Source: DASUPK01 sp963819715
Lineage (GTDB): Bacteria > Actinomycetota > Thermoleophilia > Solirubrobacterales > 70-9
Direction: 5' to 3'
DNA: 64,000 bases
Assembly: GCA_963819715.1 (NCBI GenBank)
Contig: CAWFXE010000001.1
Span: 248,001-312,000, forward strand
Position numbers and translations under genes: made by a program. This document shows, piece by piece, positions 24,470 to 33,367 of this stretch (the stretch's first letter is position 1; each line of letters starts with the position of its first letter). The notes under the pieces are model-generated. The model was not told the DNA's origin and did no database searches. It was given only the letters and a program-made list of their open reading frames with translations.

Positions 24470-25510
24470 CTACGCCACCACCTCCGGCGCCTCTAGGCCG
24501 ATCCGGCCATCGACCTCGCGGAGCTTCTTCTTGTCGCTCGGGTCGAGCCAGCATCGGTCCGCGTGGCCCTTGGCCCTGGCGACGCGCTCCTTCAAATCAG
24601 GGAGCTCGGAGCATTTCGCGAAAGCATGGGGGCAGCGTGGCGCGAAGCGGCAGCCGGGCGGGGGCGCCAACAGCGACGGCGGCTGGCCGCCGATCTGCGG
24701 CAGGCGATCCGGCCGGTCCTGATCGAGGCGGGCGATCGAGCCGAGCAGGCCCCAGGTGTAGGGGTGCTGCGGGTTGTAGAAGAGCTCGTCGAGCGAGCCC
24801 TGCTCGACCACCTGGCCGGCGTACATGACCAGTACGCGGTCGGCGATCTCCGCGACGACGCCCAGGTCGTGGGTGATCAGGATCACCGAGAGCCCCTGCT
24901 CCTGGTTCAGGTCCTGGAGCAGCTCGATGATCTGCGCCTGGATCGTCACGTCGAGCGCCGTGGACGGCTCATCCGCGATCAGGACTGCGGGCTCGAGCGC
25001 CAGCGCCATGGCGATCATCGCCCGCTGGCGCATGCCGCCGGAGAACTCGAACGGATAGTGGTCGGCTCGCCTCTCCGCGTCCGGGATGCCGACGGCCTTC
25101 AGGGACTCGACCGCCTTCCTGCGCGCGGCCGACTTGTCCAGGTCCCGGTGCGCCTGGATCGCCTCGATGATCTGGTCGCCGATCTTGTGGACCGGGTTGA
25201 ACGAGGACATCGGGTCCTGGAAGACCATCGCGATCCGATCGCCGCGGATCGCCTCGAGCTCATCGTTGCTCGCGGTCGTCAGCTCCTTGCCCTGGTAGAG
25301 CACAGAACCCGAGATCCTTGCGTTCGTTCCGCGCGTCAGGCCGAGGATCGTCATCGCGGTCACCGACTTGCCGCAGCCGGACTCGCCGACGATGCTGAGC
25401 ACCTCGCCGGCCTCGAGCGAGAAGGACACGCCGCCCACGGCGTGCACGGTCCCCTCATCGGTCCCGAACTCGACCTTCAGGTCCTCGATCTCGAGCAGTG
25501 GTCCCGCCAT
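24470..25510 (-). CDS. dppD: Oligopeptide/dipeptide ABC transporter ATPase (DppD/OppD)
   Basis: 346 residues. Walker A GESGCGKSV, signature SGGMRQRAMIAMALAL, Walker B VLIADEPSTALDVT. The C-terminal oligopeptide domain has GCRFAPRCPHAFAKC, again with cluster-type Cys. It pairs with the DppF-like ATPase as the heterodimer of the importer. It begins 9 bases after the dppB-like stop. Confidence 0.94.
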   Translation of the reverse strand: MAGPLLEIEDLKVEFGTDEGTVHAVGGVSFSLEAGEVLSIVGESGCGKSVTAMTILGLTRGTNARISGSVLYQGKELTTASNDELEAIRGDRIAMVFQDPMSSFNPVHKIGDQIIEAIQAHRDLDKSAARRKAVESLKAVGIPDAERRADHYPFEFSGGMRQRAMIAMALALEPAVLIADEPSTALDVTIQAQIIELLQDLNQEQGLSVILITHDLGVVAEIADRVLVMYAGQVVEQGSLDELFYNPQHPYTWGLLGSIARLDQDRPDRLPQIGGQPPSLLAPPPGCRFAPRCPHAFAKCSELPDLKERVARAKGHADRCWLDPSDKKKLREVDGRIGLEAPEVVA

Positions 25511-25519
25511 CGAAGGAAC

Positions 25520-26470
25520 CTAGCCGCTCAACCTGATCCGCGGGTCGAGCACCGCGTAGATGATGTCGACCACCGCGCTCAGGACGACAACGAAGAACGC
25601 ACCGAACATCGTGATCACAAGGACCGGCGGCACGTCAAGCTGCTGGATCGAATTCGCCGCGTATTGCCCCACCCCCTGAAGGTTGAAGACGGTTTCCGTG
25701 AGGATCGCGCCTCCACCGATCACGGCCGCGAAGTCAAGCCCGAAGAGCGAGACCACCGGGATCAGAGAGTTTCGGAGGACATGGTGGATCATGATGCGGC
25801 GCTCGGAGAGCCCCTTCGCCCTCGCCGTGCGGACGTAGTCCTCGTTGATCGTGTCGAGAATGTTCGATCGCAAGACCCTGGAATAAAAGCCGATGAACAG
25901 CACCGACAGCACGAACCAGGGCAGGAGCAGGTGCGTGAACCATCCCCAGGGGTCCTGGGTTAACGGGATGTAGCCGCCCGCCGGGAAGATCGTGAGCTTG
26001 TAGGCGAAGGCCCAGAGGACCAGCGCGCCGAGGAGGAAGACGGGCGTTGAGACTCCGATCAGCGAGAGCACGGTGAGGCTGGTGTCCGTGAACTTCCCGG
26101 CCTTCACCGCGCTGATCACGCCGAAGAGAATCCCGAAGCCCAGCCAGATCACGCCGGCGCCGATCGCCAGCGAGAGGGTCGCCGGCAGGTCGCGCTTGAT
26201 CTCGTCCTCGACGTTGAGCTTCTGGGAGTACGAGATCACGGAGCCGTCCAAGATCTTCCCCATCGTGATCCCGTACTGCTCGTAGATCGGCTTGTCGAAG
26301 CCCCAGTCCTTGCGGATGGCGGCGCGCGTCTCGGGAGTCGAGGTCCGGCCGCCGAGCCGCACCGCCGGATCGCCGTTCGGGATCGCCTGGAAGATCAGGA
26401 AGGTGAGCACGGAGATCGCGAACAACACTCCGATCATCGCTAGCAGCCGGCGAACGATGAATCGGACCAT
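25520..26470 (-). CDS. dppB: Peptide ABC transporter permease (DppB type)
   Basis: 316 residues, six membrane segments. It begins MVRFIVRRLLAMIGVLFAISVLTF, the typical DppB start, and has the EAA-like loop DYVRTARAKGLSERRIMIHHVLRNS that contacts the ATPases. The ATG overlaps the upstream permease stop (TGATG). Here the B-type permease follows the C-type one, the reverse of the usual order. Confidence 0.94.
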   Translation of the reverse strand: MVRFIVRRLLAMIGVLFAISVLTFLIFQAIPNGDPAVRLGGRTSTPETRAAIRKDWGFDKPIYEQYGITMGKILDGSVISYSQKLNVEDEIKRDLPATLSLAIGAGVIWLGFGILFGVISAVKAGKFTDTSLTVLSLIGVSTPVFLLGALVLWAFAYKLTIFPAGGYIPLTQDPWGWFTHLLLPWFVLSVLFIGFYSRVLRSNILDTINEDYVRTARAKGLSERRIMIHHVLRNSLIPVVSLFGLDFAAVIGGGAILTETVFNLQGVGQYAANSIQQLDVPPVLVITMFGAFFVVVLSAVVDIIYAVLDPRIRLSG

Positions 26471-27552
26471 CAGTGCTCGATGCGCACCTGTGCGCGCGGG
26501 TCGAGTGCGTCGCGGACGCCGTCACCGAAGACGTTGATCCCGAGCACCGCCAGGACCAGCATTCCGCCGGGAATCAGGGTCAGATGCATCGCGCTCGGGA
26601 TCAGGCGAATTCCGTCGCTGATCATCGTCCCCCAGGATGGATTCGGCGGCTGGACCCCGGCCCCGAGGAACGAGAGCGCCGCCTCCAGCAGGATCGCGTT
26701 GGCGACCATCAGCGGGATGAAGACGATGATGCTCGAGGCGATGTTCGGCAGAATCTCCCGGAACATGATCCGGAGGTTCCCCGCTCCCTGCGAGCGCGCC
26801 GCCTCGACGAACTCCTTCTCCCTCAGGCTCAGGACCTGCCCCCGCAGGGGCTTCGCCATGTAGGGCACGTAGACGACGCCGATGATGATCGCCGGGATCC
26901 ACAGGGAGGCTCCGCTGACCGTGAATAAGCCGAAGTTGAGCCCGCCGACGGCCAGCGCCGTGCCGAGAGCGATGCCGAGCAGTATCACCGGATAGGCCCA
27001 GATCAGGTCCATCGTCCGCGAGAGCACGCCGTCGACCACACCGCGGAAGTAGCCCGCGGAGAGGGCGACGATGGTGGCGAAGAAGCAGCTGATGAAGGTC
27101 GCGATGAAGCCGATCTCGAGCGAGTTCCGGCCGCCGTACAGGAGGCGCACCGCCACGTCGCGACCGTTCGCGTCAGCACCGAGCAGGAACTTTCCCGTCC
27201 AGGTAGGGCCGGTTGGGATACCGCCCGGGGAGACGACGTCGCGAGTGTGCCCGCGCACCTTGATCTGATCGGTGATGTGGTTGGCCGACGGCGTCGTGTG
27301 CGCGACGTGCTTCGCGTAGAGGGGGGCGCAGAGACACAGCAGCACGATCAGCAGGAACATGGCACCGAAGACAAGCGCCGTCTTGTTGTGGCGGAGGCGG
27401 CGGAGCGCCAGCCTGTATGGGCCGACGCCCCCCTCGCCCTGGCGTTCGCTGTCCCCGAGGACACCCCCCGGCTCGAGAGCCAGTGGGGTCCCCGGGCTTG
27501 GCGCGATCGGGTCTACTGCCATTTCATCCTGGGGCGCCCTGGCACGCCCCAC
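26470..27552 (-). CDS. dppC: Peptide ABC transporter permease (DppC type)
   Basis: 360 residues with an N-terminal OppC_N region (RRLRHNKTALVFGAMFLLIVLLCLC split by the first helix) and six membrane segments. The ATPase-contact loop is REKEFVEAARSQGAGNLRIMF. A large extracytoplasmic loop lies between segments 1 and 2. The GTG at 27552 or an ATG at 27522 could be the start. It begins 24 bases after the binding-protein gene. Confidence 0.93.
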   Translation of the reverse strand: MGRARAPQDEMAVDPIAPSPGTPLALEPGGVLGDSERQGEGGVGPYRLALRRLRHNKTALVFGAMFLLIVLLCLCAPLYAKHVAHTTPSANHITDQIKVRGHTRDVVSPGGIPTGPTWTGKFLLGADANGRDVAVRLLYGGRNSLEIGFIATFISCFFATIVALSAGYFRGVVDGVLSRTMDLIWAYPVILLGIALGTALAVGGLNFGLFTVSGASLWIPAIIIGVVYVPYMAKPLRGQVLSLREKEFVEAARSQGAGNLRIMFREILPNIASSIIVFIPLMVANAILLEAALSFLGAGVQPPNPSWGTMISDGIRLIPSAMHLTLIPGGMLVLAVLGINVFGDGVRDALDPRAQVRIEH

Positions 27553-27576
27553 TCATCCTTTATCCGTTTCTCGGTC

Positions 27577-29232
27577 TTACTTCAGTTCCCAGGTGCTCCA
27601 GACATTCAGGTAGGTCGGCTGCACCTGCGCCGCATCGAAGTTGATGCGGTCGCTCATGAACTTCGGCACCTGCTCGGAGCCATAGACCGTGACGTACGCC
27701 TTCTTCGCCACGTACTCGTCCAGGGCCTGCCATTGGCTGGCCACCGAGTCCAGCTGCGTCGACGGGACGTTCTCCAGCTTCGCGAGCTGCTGCTGGATGA
27801 ACGGATCGTTGACGTTGCCGAAATTCTCGTTGTTGACGGGCTGAATCGAGTTCGCGTCGAGCAGCAGATAGAAGTCCGCCGGATTCGGGAAGTCCTGAAT
27901 CCAGTCGGCAAATCCGGTCTGCGGCGCGGTCTTCGCGTTCCCGATGGTCGGGAAGTAGGTCGTGTCCGAAATCAGCTTCGGAGTGGCCTTGTACCCGATC
28001 TTGTTCAGCAGGTCGGCGTAGTACTCGACGTACTGCGTCCGCGGCGCCCGCTGCTCGCCCCAGACCGTCACGCTCTGACCAGCCGTGCCCGACTGCTGCA
28101 CCAGCTGCTGTGCCTTGGCCAGGTCGCCGTGGCCGTCCGCAGCGCCGTACGGGCAATCGGAGTCCGGGTGCCCCACGATCCCCTCCGGGAGGAAGAAGCA
28201 CTCGGGCTTGAGGAAACCGCTCGCCAGCCGCTGCAGAGCCGGGCGATCGATGGCGGTGTTGACCGCCTGACGCGCCAGCTCGTTGTTGAACGGCGGGATG
28301 TCGACGTTCATGAAGAAATAGAACGTCGACGGAATCGTCACGGGCTCGAATCGATCGCTCGCCTGTGACTGGATCTGCGGAACCAGCGACGGCGGCAGGG
28401 TGTCGCCGGCGTCGAAGTTGTCCGCCTGGTTGTTCAGCACCTGCTGAGCGGCCGTCTGGGTGTTCGACTGGATCGTCACGTTGATCCGGTCGAGGTGCCC
28501 GGTCGGAATGTCCGGGATGTTCTGCGCGGCGAACTTCGGGTTCTTGACCACGCTGAACGACTTGTTGGGGACGATGTTGGTGACCATGTAGGGACCGTCG
28601 CCCGGGGGCATGTGAGTCGTTTGGCCCGTCATCGGCGAGCCACAGGGGACCAGGCCGAGCTCGGGAAACGCCAGCACGTTGGTGAAGGCCCCGTAGGGCT
28701 TGTCGAGCTGGATCGTGATCTTGCCGGTGCCGTCGTCGGTGGTGATGCCCGAGATGTCGTTCGACTTGCCCTCGTCGTAGTCGGTCGCCCCCGTGACGTT
28801 GTCGGTGACGAAGCTCTTACCACCCCAGTTGACCTTGATCATGCGCTCGACCGTGCACTTGAAGTCGCTCGCCTTGACGGGCTGGCCGTTCGAGAACACC
28901 AGGCCCTTGCGGAGGGTCAGGGTGTAGGTCTTCTGGTCGGACGAGATCTGGGGCAGGGCCGTGGCGAGACCTGGGATGACCTCGTTACCGCCCGGCGCGT
29001 TCTCCGCCCTGTAGGTGACGAGGGGGATGTAGCTGATCCAGTCGGCCTCAGCACCCTGGGTCGTGTATTCCTCCTGAGGATCGAGATAGTCCGGCGCGGT
29101 GCCCATCAGGACCGTGGCCGTCCCTCCGTTCGTCCCTCCCCCACCACTGCTTCCGCCGCCGCAGGCCACCAATACGAGGCCTGCCAGCACGGTCATGATT
29201 CCCAGCAGAAGCAGCCTTCCAAGCTTGCTCAC
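27577..29232 (-). CDS. dppA: Peptide ABC transporter substrate-binding lipoprotein (SBP family 5)
   Basis: 551 residues. A lipoprotein signal (RLLLLGIMTVLAGLVLVAC, lipobox LVAC) is followed by a Gly/Ser linker. The family 5 fold is seen from PDYLDPQEEYTTQGAEADW and KTYTLTLRKGLVFSNGQPVKASDF. It captures peptides or related solutes at the cell surface and hands them to the permeases. GTG at 29232 has AGGAGGA 7 bases upstream. A good promoter and a palindrome lie just before it. Confidence 0.95.
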   Translation of the reverse strand: MSKLGRLLLLGIMTVLAGLVLVACGGGSSGGGGTNGGTATVLMGTAPDYLDPQEEYTTQGAEADWISYIPLVTYRAENAPGGNEVIPGLATALPQISSDQKTYTLTLRKGLVFSNGQPVKASDFKCTVERMIKVNWGGKSFVTDNVTGATDYDEGKSNDISGITTDDGTGKITIQLDKPYGAFTNVLAFPELGLVPCGSPMTGQTTHMPPGDGPYMVTNIVPNKSFSVVKNPKFAAQNIPDIPTGHLDRINVTIQSNTQTAAQQVLNNQADNFDAGDTLPPSLVPQIQSQASDRFEPVTIPSTFYFFMNVDIPPFNNELARQAVNTAIDRPALQRLASGFLKPECFFLPEGIVGHPDSDCPYGAADGHGDLAKAQQLVQQSGTAGQSVTVWGEQRAPRTQYVEYYADLLNKIGYKATPKLISDTTYFPTIGNAKTAPQTGFADWIQDFPNPADFYLLLDANSIQPVNNENFGNVNDPFIQQQLAKLENVPSTQLDSVASQWQALDEYVAKKAYVTVYGSEQVPKFMSDRINFDAAQVQPTYLNVWSTWELK

Positions 29233-29256
29233 CCTGAGTCCTCCTGTTTTGTTTGT

Positions 29257-29270
29257 CTCCCATATGGGAG
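29257..29270 (-). promoter_or_regulatory. Perfect 14-base palindrome in the dppA leader
   Basis: CTCCCATATGGGAG is a perfect dyad between the predicted start of transcription (about 29279) and the dppA ribosome binding site. It could be a repressor operator. Confidence 0.5.
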
Positions 29271-29285
29271 CGGATCCCTTCCGGA

Positions 29286-29314
29286 GTCATATACCTGTAA
29301 ACGGGGAACGTCAA
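29286..29314 (-). promoter_or_regulatory. Sigma-A-type promoter for the dpp operon
   Basis: On the minus strand a TTGACG -35 box (29309-29314) and TATGAC -10 box (29286-29291) are 17 bases apart. Transcription would run into dppA, whose start is 54 bases downstream of the -10. Confidence 0.6.
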
Positions 29315-29350
29315 GCACGATTTGCGCGCGCTTAACCGAACTGGAGTAGC

Positions 29351-31975
29351 TCACGATGCCAACTTGGCCTCAATGGCGTCACGCGCCACCGAGAGCGCCT
29401 CGTCCAGCTTCGACGGGTCGCGCCCTCCCGCCTGAGCCACGTTGTCGCGGCCTCCGCCGCCGCCTCCAACGACCTGGGCCGCCTGGCGGATCACCTCTGA
29501 GGCCAGGATTCCGCGTTCCACAACCTCCTTGCTGAAGCTCGCTACGAGGGCCACCTTGCCGTCATCGGTGCCGCCCAGTACGACCGCGGCCTCGCCGGCG
29601 CGCGACTTGATCCGGTCCGCGAGGTCGAGCAGGGAGCGCTGATCGGCGCCGTGGCCCCTGCCCACGAAAACCGTGACCCCGCCGATTCGCTGCCCTGTCG
29701 CGGCCATCTCCTCCGCCTTCTTGGACAGGTCGGCGGAGCCCGCCTGCTTGCTCTCCTCCTCGAGCTCGTTCAGGCGCTCCGCCATGCGGTGAGCGCCGGC
29801 GACAGGATCCTGCTCCGAGGCGACGATCCTGCCGATCTCGCTGAGGCTCCGCGAGCGCGAGCGGAACCAGTCGATCGCGGCCGGGCCCGTGAGCGCCTCG
29901 ATCCGGCGGACGTTCGCGGCGCTGGAGCCCTCTGAGGAGATCGCGAAGATGCCGATCGTCGCGGTGTTCGGCACGTGCGTGCCGCCGCAGAGCTCGCGCG
30001 AGACGTCCTCGACCTCGACTACGCGCACCCAGTCGCCGTACTTCTCCCCGAACAGCGCCATCGCGCCAAGTCGCTCCGCGTCCATGCGCGACATCTCGAG
30101 CGCGCGGACCGGGTGGCTCTCCTTGATCCAGTCGTTGACGCGATCGCCGATGTCGCGGAGCTCCTCGTTCGTGAGCGGAGCGCCGTGGGTGAAGTCGAAG
30201 CGCAGCTTGTCCGGGCGAACCGAGGAGCCGGCCTGCCGCACGTGGGTCCCGAGGCGCTCCCGCAGCGCCGCATGAAGGAGGTGGGTGGCGGTGTGGTTGC
30301 GCATCGTCGCGAAGCGCGAGACGTGGTCGACCTCGGCCTGTACGCGGCCTCCGGCCTCCAGGCCGCTGCTCGGGCCGTCCAGCTCCAGGGCCTGGTCGTC
30401 GCCGATCCGGTAGACATCCGCGACGGCGGCGCTGCCGCCATCCCAGCGGACCTCGCCGGAGTCCGCCACCTGGCCGCCGCCCTCCGCGTAGAAGGGGCTC
30501 TCCTCCAGCTTGACGAGCGCCTTTCCGTCCTCGCCCTGAATGGCCAGGAGGCTGGTCTCCGCGCGCAGCTTCTCGTATCCGACGAAGCGCGTCGGGGGCG
30601 CCTCGGAGGCGAAGCTGAGCACGGTGCCGTGATGGTCCTCCGATCCGTGCGCGGTCGCCGTGCCCATCCGGGCGCGCGAGCGCTGCTCGTCCATCAGTTC
30701 CTCGAAGCCCTCGTCGTCGACCGAGAGGCCCTCCTCGGCGAGCAGCTCCTTGGTCAGGTCGTAGGGGAAGCCGTAGGTGTCGTGCAGCTTGAACGCGTCG
30801 TCGGCGTCGATCCACGAGGTGCGGTCCTCGTGGGCGTGGCGGATCAGGTCGCGGACCAGCTGCATGCCGCGGTCGAGCGTCCGGCCGAAGCTCTCCTCCT
30901 CGTCGTTCACCCACCGAATCACGGTGTCGCGCTCGGCCTCGAGCTCCGGGTAGGCCGGGCCGAGGATGTCGAGGGCCCGCCCGGCGAAGCGCTCCATGAA
31001 CGGCGCCTCGAGCCCGAGCGACCGGCCGCGGTGGATCGCCCGGCGCATGATCCGCCTCAGGACGTAGCCCCGCTCCTCGTTCGAGGGAACGACCCCGTCC
31101 GCGATCATCGCCGCGGCGCCGCGCGAGTGGTCGGCGACGATGCGCATCGCCCGGGTCGTCGCCTGATCGGCCTCGTAGGAGCGTCCTGAGAGCTCCACGG
31201 CGAGATCAACCAGCGGCCGCAGGGTGTCGGTCTCGAAGACCGACTCCACCCCCTGGAGGATCGCCGCCATCCGCTCCAACCCCATGCCGGTGTCGATGCT
31301 CTTCATCGGCAGCTCGCGGAGCGAGCCTTCCGCTCCGAGGTCGTACGTCATGAAGACGTGGTTCCAGTACTCGAGATAGCGGTCCGTGTCGTCGCCGGGG
31401 CGATCGCCGGGGCGGCCGAAGTCGGCGCCGCGGTCCAAATACATCTCGGAGCACGGGCCGCACGGGCCGGTGTCGCCCGCCTGCCAGAAGTTCTCCGAGC
31501 GGGGCAGCGCGACGATCCGGTCGTCCGGGACGCCGATCGAGCGCCAGATCTCGATCGCCTCCTCGTCAGGACCGAGGCCGAGCTCCTCGTCACCCTCGAA
31601 GATCGTCACCCAGATCAGCTCGGGGTCGAAGCCGAATCCCTCGGTGGAGAGCTCCCAGCCCCATGCGATCGACTGCTCCTTGAAGTAGTCGCCGAAGCTC
31701 CAGTTGCCGAGCATCTCGAAGAAGGTGAGATGCCTGGCCGTGTTTCCGATCTCGTCGATGTCCACCGTGCGGAAGCAGCGCTGCACGTCGGCGACGCGAG
31801 GCGCGGGCGGCCGGGCCTCGCCGCGGAAGTAGGGCTTGAAGGGCTGCATCCCCGCCGTGGTGAGCAGCACCGAGGGATCGTCGACCGATGGCACCAGCGA
31901 GGCCGACGGCACGATCCGGTGGTCCCGCTCCTCGAAGAACGAGAGGTAGGTCTTGCGGATCTCGTCGACCTTCAT
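29351..31975 (-). CDS. alaS: Alanyl-tRNA synthetase
   Basis: 874 residues, full length. Class II motif regions are near the N-terminus (FLFEERDH-like start, QPFKPYFRGEARPPAPRVA). The editing domain has HTATHLLHAAL and the zinc site CGGTHVPNTATIG, and the C-Ala domain ends with a Gly-rich stretch GGGGGGRDNVAQAGG. It charges tRNA-Ala and edits mischarged Ser/Gly. In many Actinobacteria alaS lies directly before ruvX; here the dpp operon is between them. Confidence 0.97.
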   Translation of the reverse strand: MKVDEIRKTYLSFFEERDHRIVPSASLVPSVDDPSVLLTTAGMQPFKPYFRGEARPPAPRVADVQRCFRTVDIDEIGNTARHLTFFEMLGNWSFGDYFKEQSIAWGWELSTEGFGFDPELIWVTIFEGDEELGLGPDEEAIEIWRSIGVPDDRIVALPRSENFWQAGDTGPCGPCSEMYLDRGADFGRPGDRPGDDTDRYLEYWNHVFMTYDLGAEGSLRELPMKSIDTGMGLERMAAILQGVESVFETDTLRPLVDLAVELSGRSYEADQATTRAMRIVADHSRGAAAMIADGVVPSNEERGYVLRRIMRRAIHRGRSLGLEAPFMERFAGRALDILGPAYPELEAERDTVIRWVNDEEESFGRTLDRGMQLVRDLIRHAHEDRTSWIDADDAFKLHDTYGFPYDLTKELLAEEGLSVDDEGFEELMDEQRSRARMGTATAHGSEDHHGTVLSFASEAPPTRFVGYEKLRAETSLLAIQGEDGKALVKLEESPFYAEGGGQVADSGEVRWDGGSAAVADVYRIGDDQALELDGPSSGLEAGGRVQAEVDHVSRFATMRNHTATHLLHAALRERLGTHVRQAGSSVRPDKLRFDFTHGAPLTNEELRDIGDRVNDWIKESHPVRALEMSRMDAERLGAMALFGEKYGDWVRVVEVEDVSRELCGGTHVPNTATIGIFAISSEGSSAANVRRIEALTGPAAIDWFRSRSRSLSEIGRIVASEQDPVAGAHRMAERLNELEEESKQAGSADLSKKAEEMAATGQRIGGVTVFVGRGHGADQRSLLDLADRIKSRAGEAAVVLGGTDDGKVALVASFSKEVVERGILASEVIRQAAQVVGGGGGGRDNVAQAGGRDPSKLDEALSVARDAIEAKLAS

Positions 31976-32034
31976 GCACCCAGTCTAAGAACGCGGAGGA
32001 TCCGCGGGCGGCTCGCGGCGAGCCCGAAAGGCGA

Positions 32035-32062
32035 AGCGGCCGGCGCTCGCGCGCCGGCCGCT
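32035..32062 (-). terminator. 12-bp hairpin downstream of the vWA gene
   Basis: AGCGGCCGGCGC and its exact complement enclose the 4-base loop tcgc. It lies between the end of the minus-strand vWA gene (32090) and the start of alaS (31975). There is no T tract, as is usual in GC-rich Actinobacteria. Confidence 0.6.
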
Positions 32063-32089
32063 CGTCCAGGCGAGGTGTCGTTCAGCGAC

Positions 32090-33163
32090 TCAGCGGATCA
32101 CCTGGGTGGTGACGTCCGTCGGAGAGCTCCCCGCCGGGAACTGCGCCGCCTTGACCGTGAACTTCAACCTGAGCTTCTTGACCTTCATGCCCTTTCGCTT
32201 GGCCTTCTTCTTCAGGGCCTTCTTCGCCTTCTTCAGGCCCTTGGCATTGGCAGTCGCAAAGGTGCCGCCCTGCTTCGCCGTCGCCTTGACCTTGACCTTC
32301 AACTTCTTCTTCTTTCCGGCGGCGCTGGCGGAGGACTTGGCGCCTCCCACCTTGCCGACGAGCTGGAAGTTGATCGGGTTGAAGACCACCGTCGGGCTGT
32401 CCCAGCTGATCACGATGTCGCTGGACCCGCCGATCGGGGCGAACGTGTACGTCACCTTCTCGCCCTGACGCGTGAACGTCTTCGTGAACGTCAGCGGCGC
32501 CTGGCTGCAGGCGACCTGCGCGGCGATGTCGGCCGCGATCGGCTGCACCGCCGCCGCCTGCGTGACGAAGTACGGCGCCGGGCCGCCCGTCTCCGAGGCG
32601 ATCTTGTTGAGCAGGGTCTGCGCCGCGATGTTCGTCGAGAAGTCCGCGCCCAAGGCGATCACGTAGGTCTTCACGAACGGCTGCGGCGGATCTGGGTTAC
32701 CACCCTCGTTGGGGAAGCCGTCGGTGAGGAAGATCCGCGCGTCGGCGGTGGCGTTATGGCCAGTCGCGCCGGCCCATGCCTCCTGGTAATCGGTGCCGCC
32801 GTTGTTGGCGTCCACCTGCTGGAAGGAGTTCTGCATCTCCTGGTTGACGGCCGGAATCGTCGCCGGGCCGAACAGGATGTTCGGCGTTGAGCCGAACTCG
32901 ATCCCACCGAAGATGCGCCCGTTGTTCGAGGCTATGTTCGCAAACGCGCTCAACAGCTTGGTCCGGAACTTGCCCGGGTCCGAACCGTCCATCGAGCCCG
33001 AGTCGTCGATGATCGCCTCGATGTTCTTGGCAGGCGTGCAGGCTGCGGAGGTGACGGCAACTCCCCGAGCCGACGCTGAGCCCCCGCCTATTGCTGCAAT
33101 CGAAACGAGCGCGGCCAGAGCCAATGCAGCCGCCACTCGCACCGTGGAAATGCGAATGGACAT
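32090..33163 (-). CDS. Secreted vWA-domain protein 1 with Lys-rich region
   Basis: 357 residues. The start at 33163 is set by a signal peptide (RISTVRVAAALALAALVS) and a GGGAGA ribosome binding site 6 bases upstream; a longer frame upstream is unlikely. The von Willebrand A domain has the MIDAS motif IDDSGSMDGSD, NNGGTDYQEAW and ARIFLTDGFPNEG. The C-terminal third is a beta-type domain with a long Lys-rich stretch (KGLKKAKKALKKKAKRKGMKV). Extracellular, perhaps adhesive or metal-dependent. It is a paralogue of the next gene upstream. Confidence 0.85.
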   Translation of the reverse strand: MSIRISTVRVAAALALAALVSIAAIGGGSASARGVAVTSAACTPAKNIEAIIDDSGSMDGSDPGKFRTKLLSAFANIASNNGRIFGGIEFGSTPNILFGPATIPAVNQEMQNSFQQVDANNGGTDYQEAWAGATGHNATADARIFLTDGFPNEGGNPDPPQPFVKTYVIALGADFSTNIAAQTLLNKIASETGGPAPYFVTQAAAVQPIAADIAAQVACSQAPLTFTKTFTRQGEKVTYTFAPIGGSSDIVISWDSPTVVFNPINFQLVGKVGGAKSSASAAGKKKKLKVKVKATAKQGGTFATANAKGLKKAKKALKKKAKRKGMKVKKLRLKFTVKAAQFPAGSSPTDVTTQVIR

Positions 33164-33367
33164 CTTCTTCTCCCTTTGACGAGGATCGGTCCCCCGGCGA
33201 GATCGCCGAACGCGCGACGCGCATCGAGGCCGCTCCCTGGTTGATCGAGAGTGCGACTCTAGTCGCGCCGGGGGGCGCGCTGTCAATCCCAATTCTCGTT
33301 GGAAGTCAGCTAGCTGACATCGAGGTGCGCGCGGCGACTGCGACCGCCCAGCACGGTCTGGTCGCCG

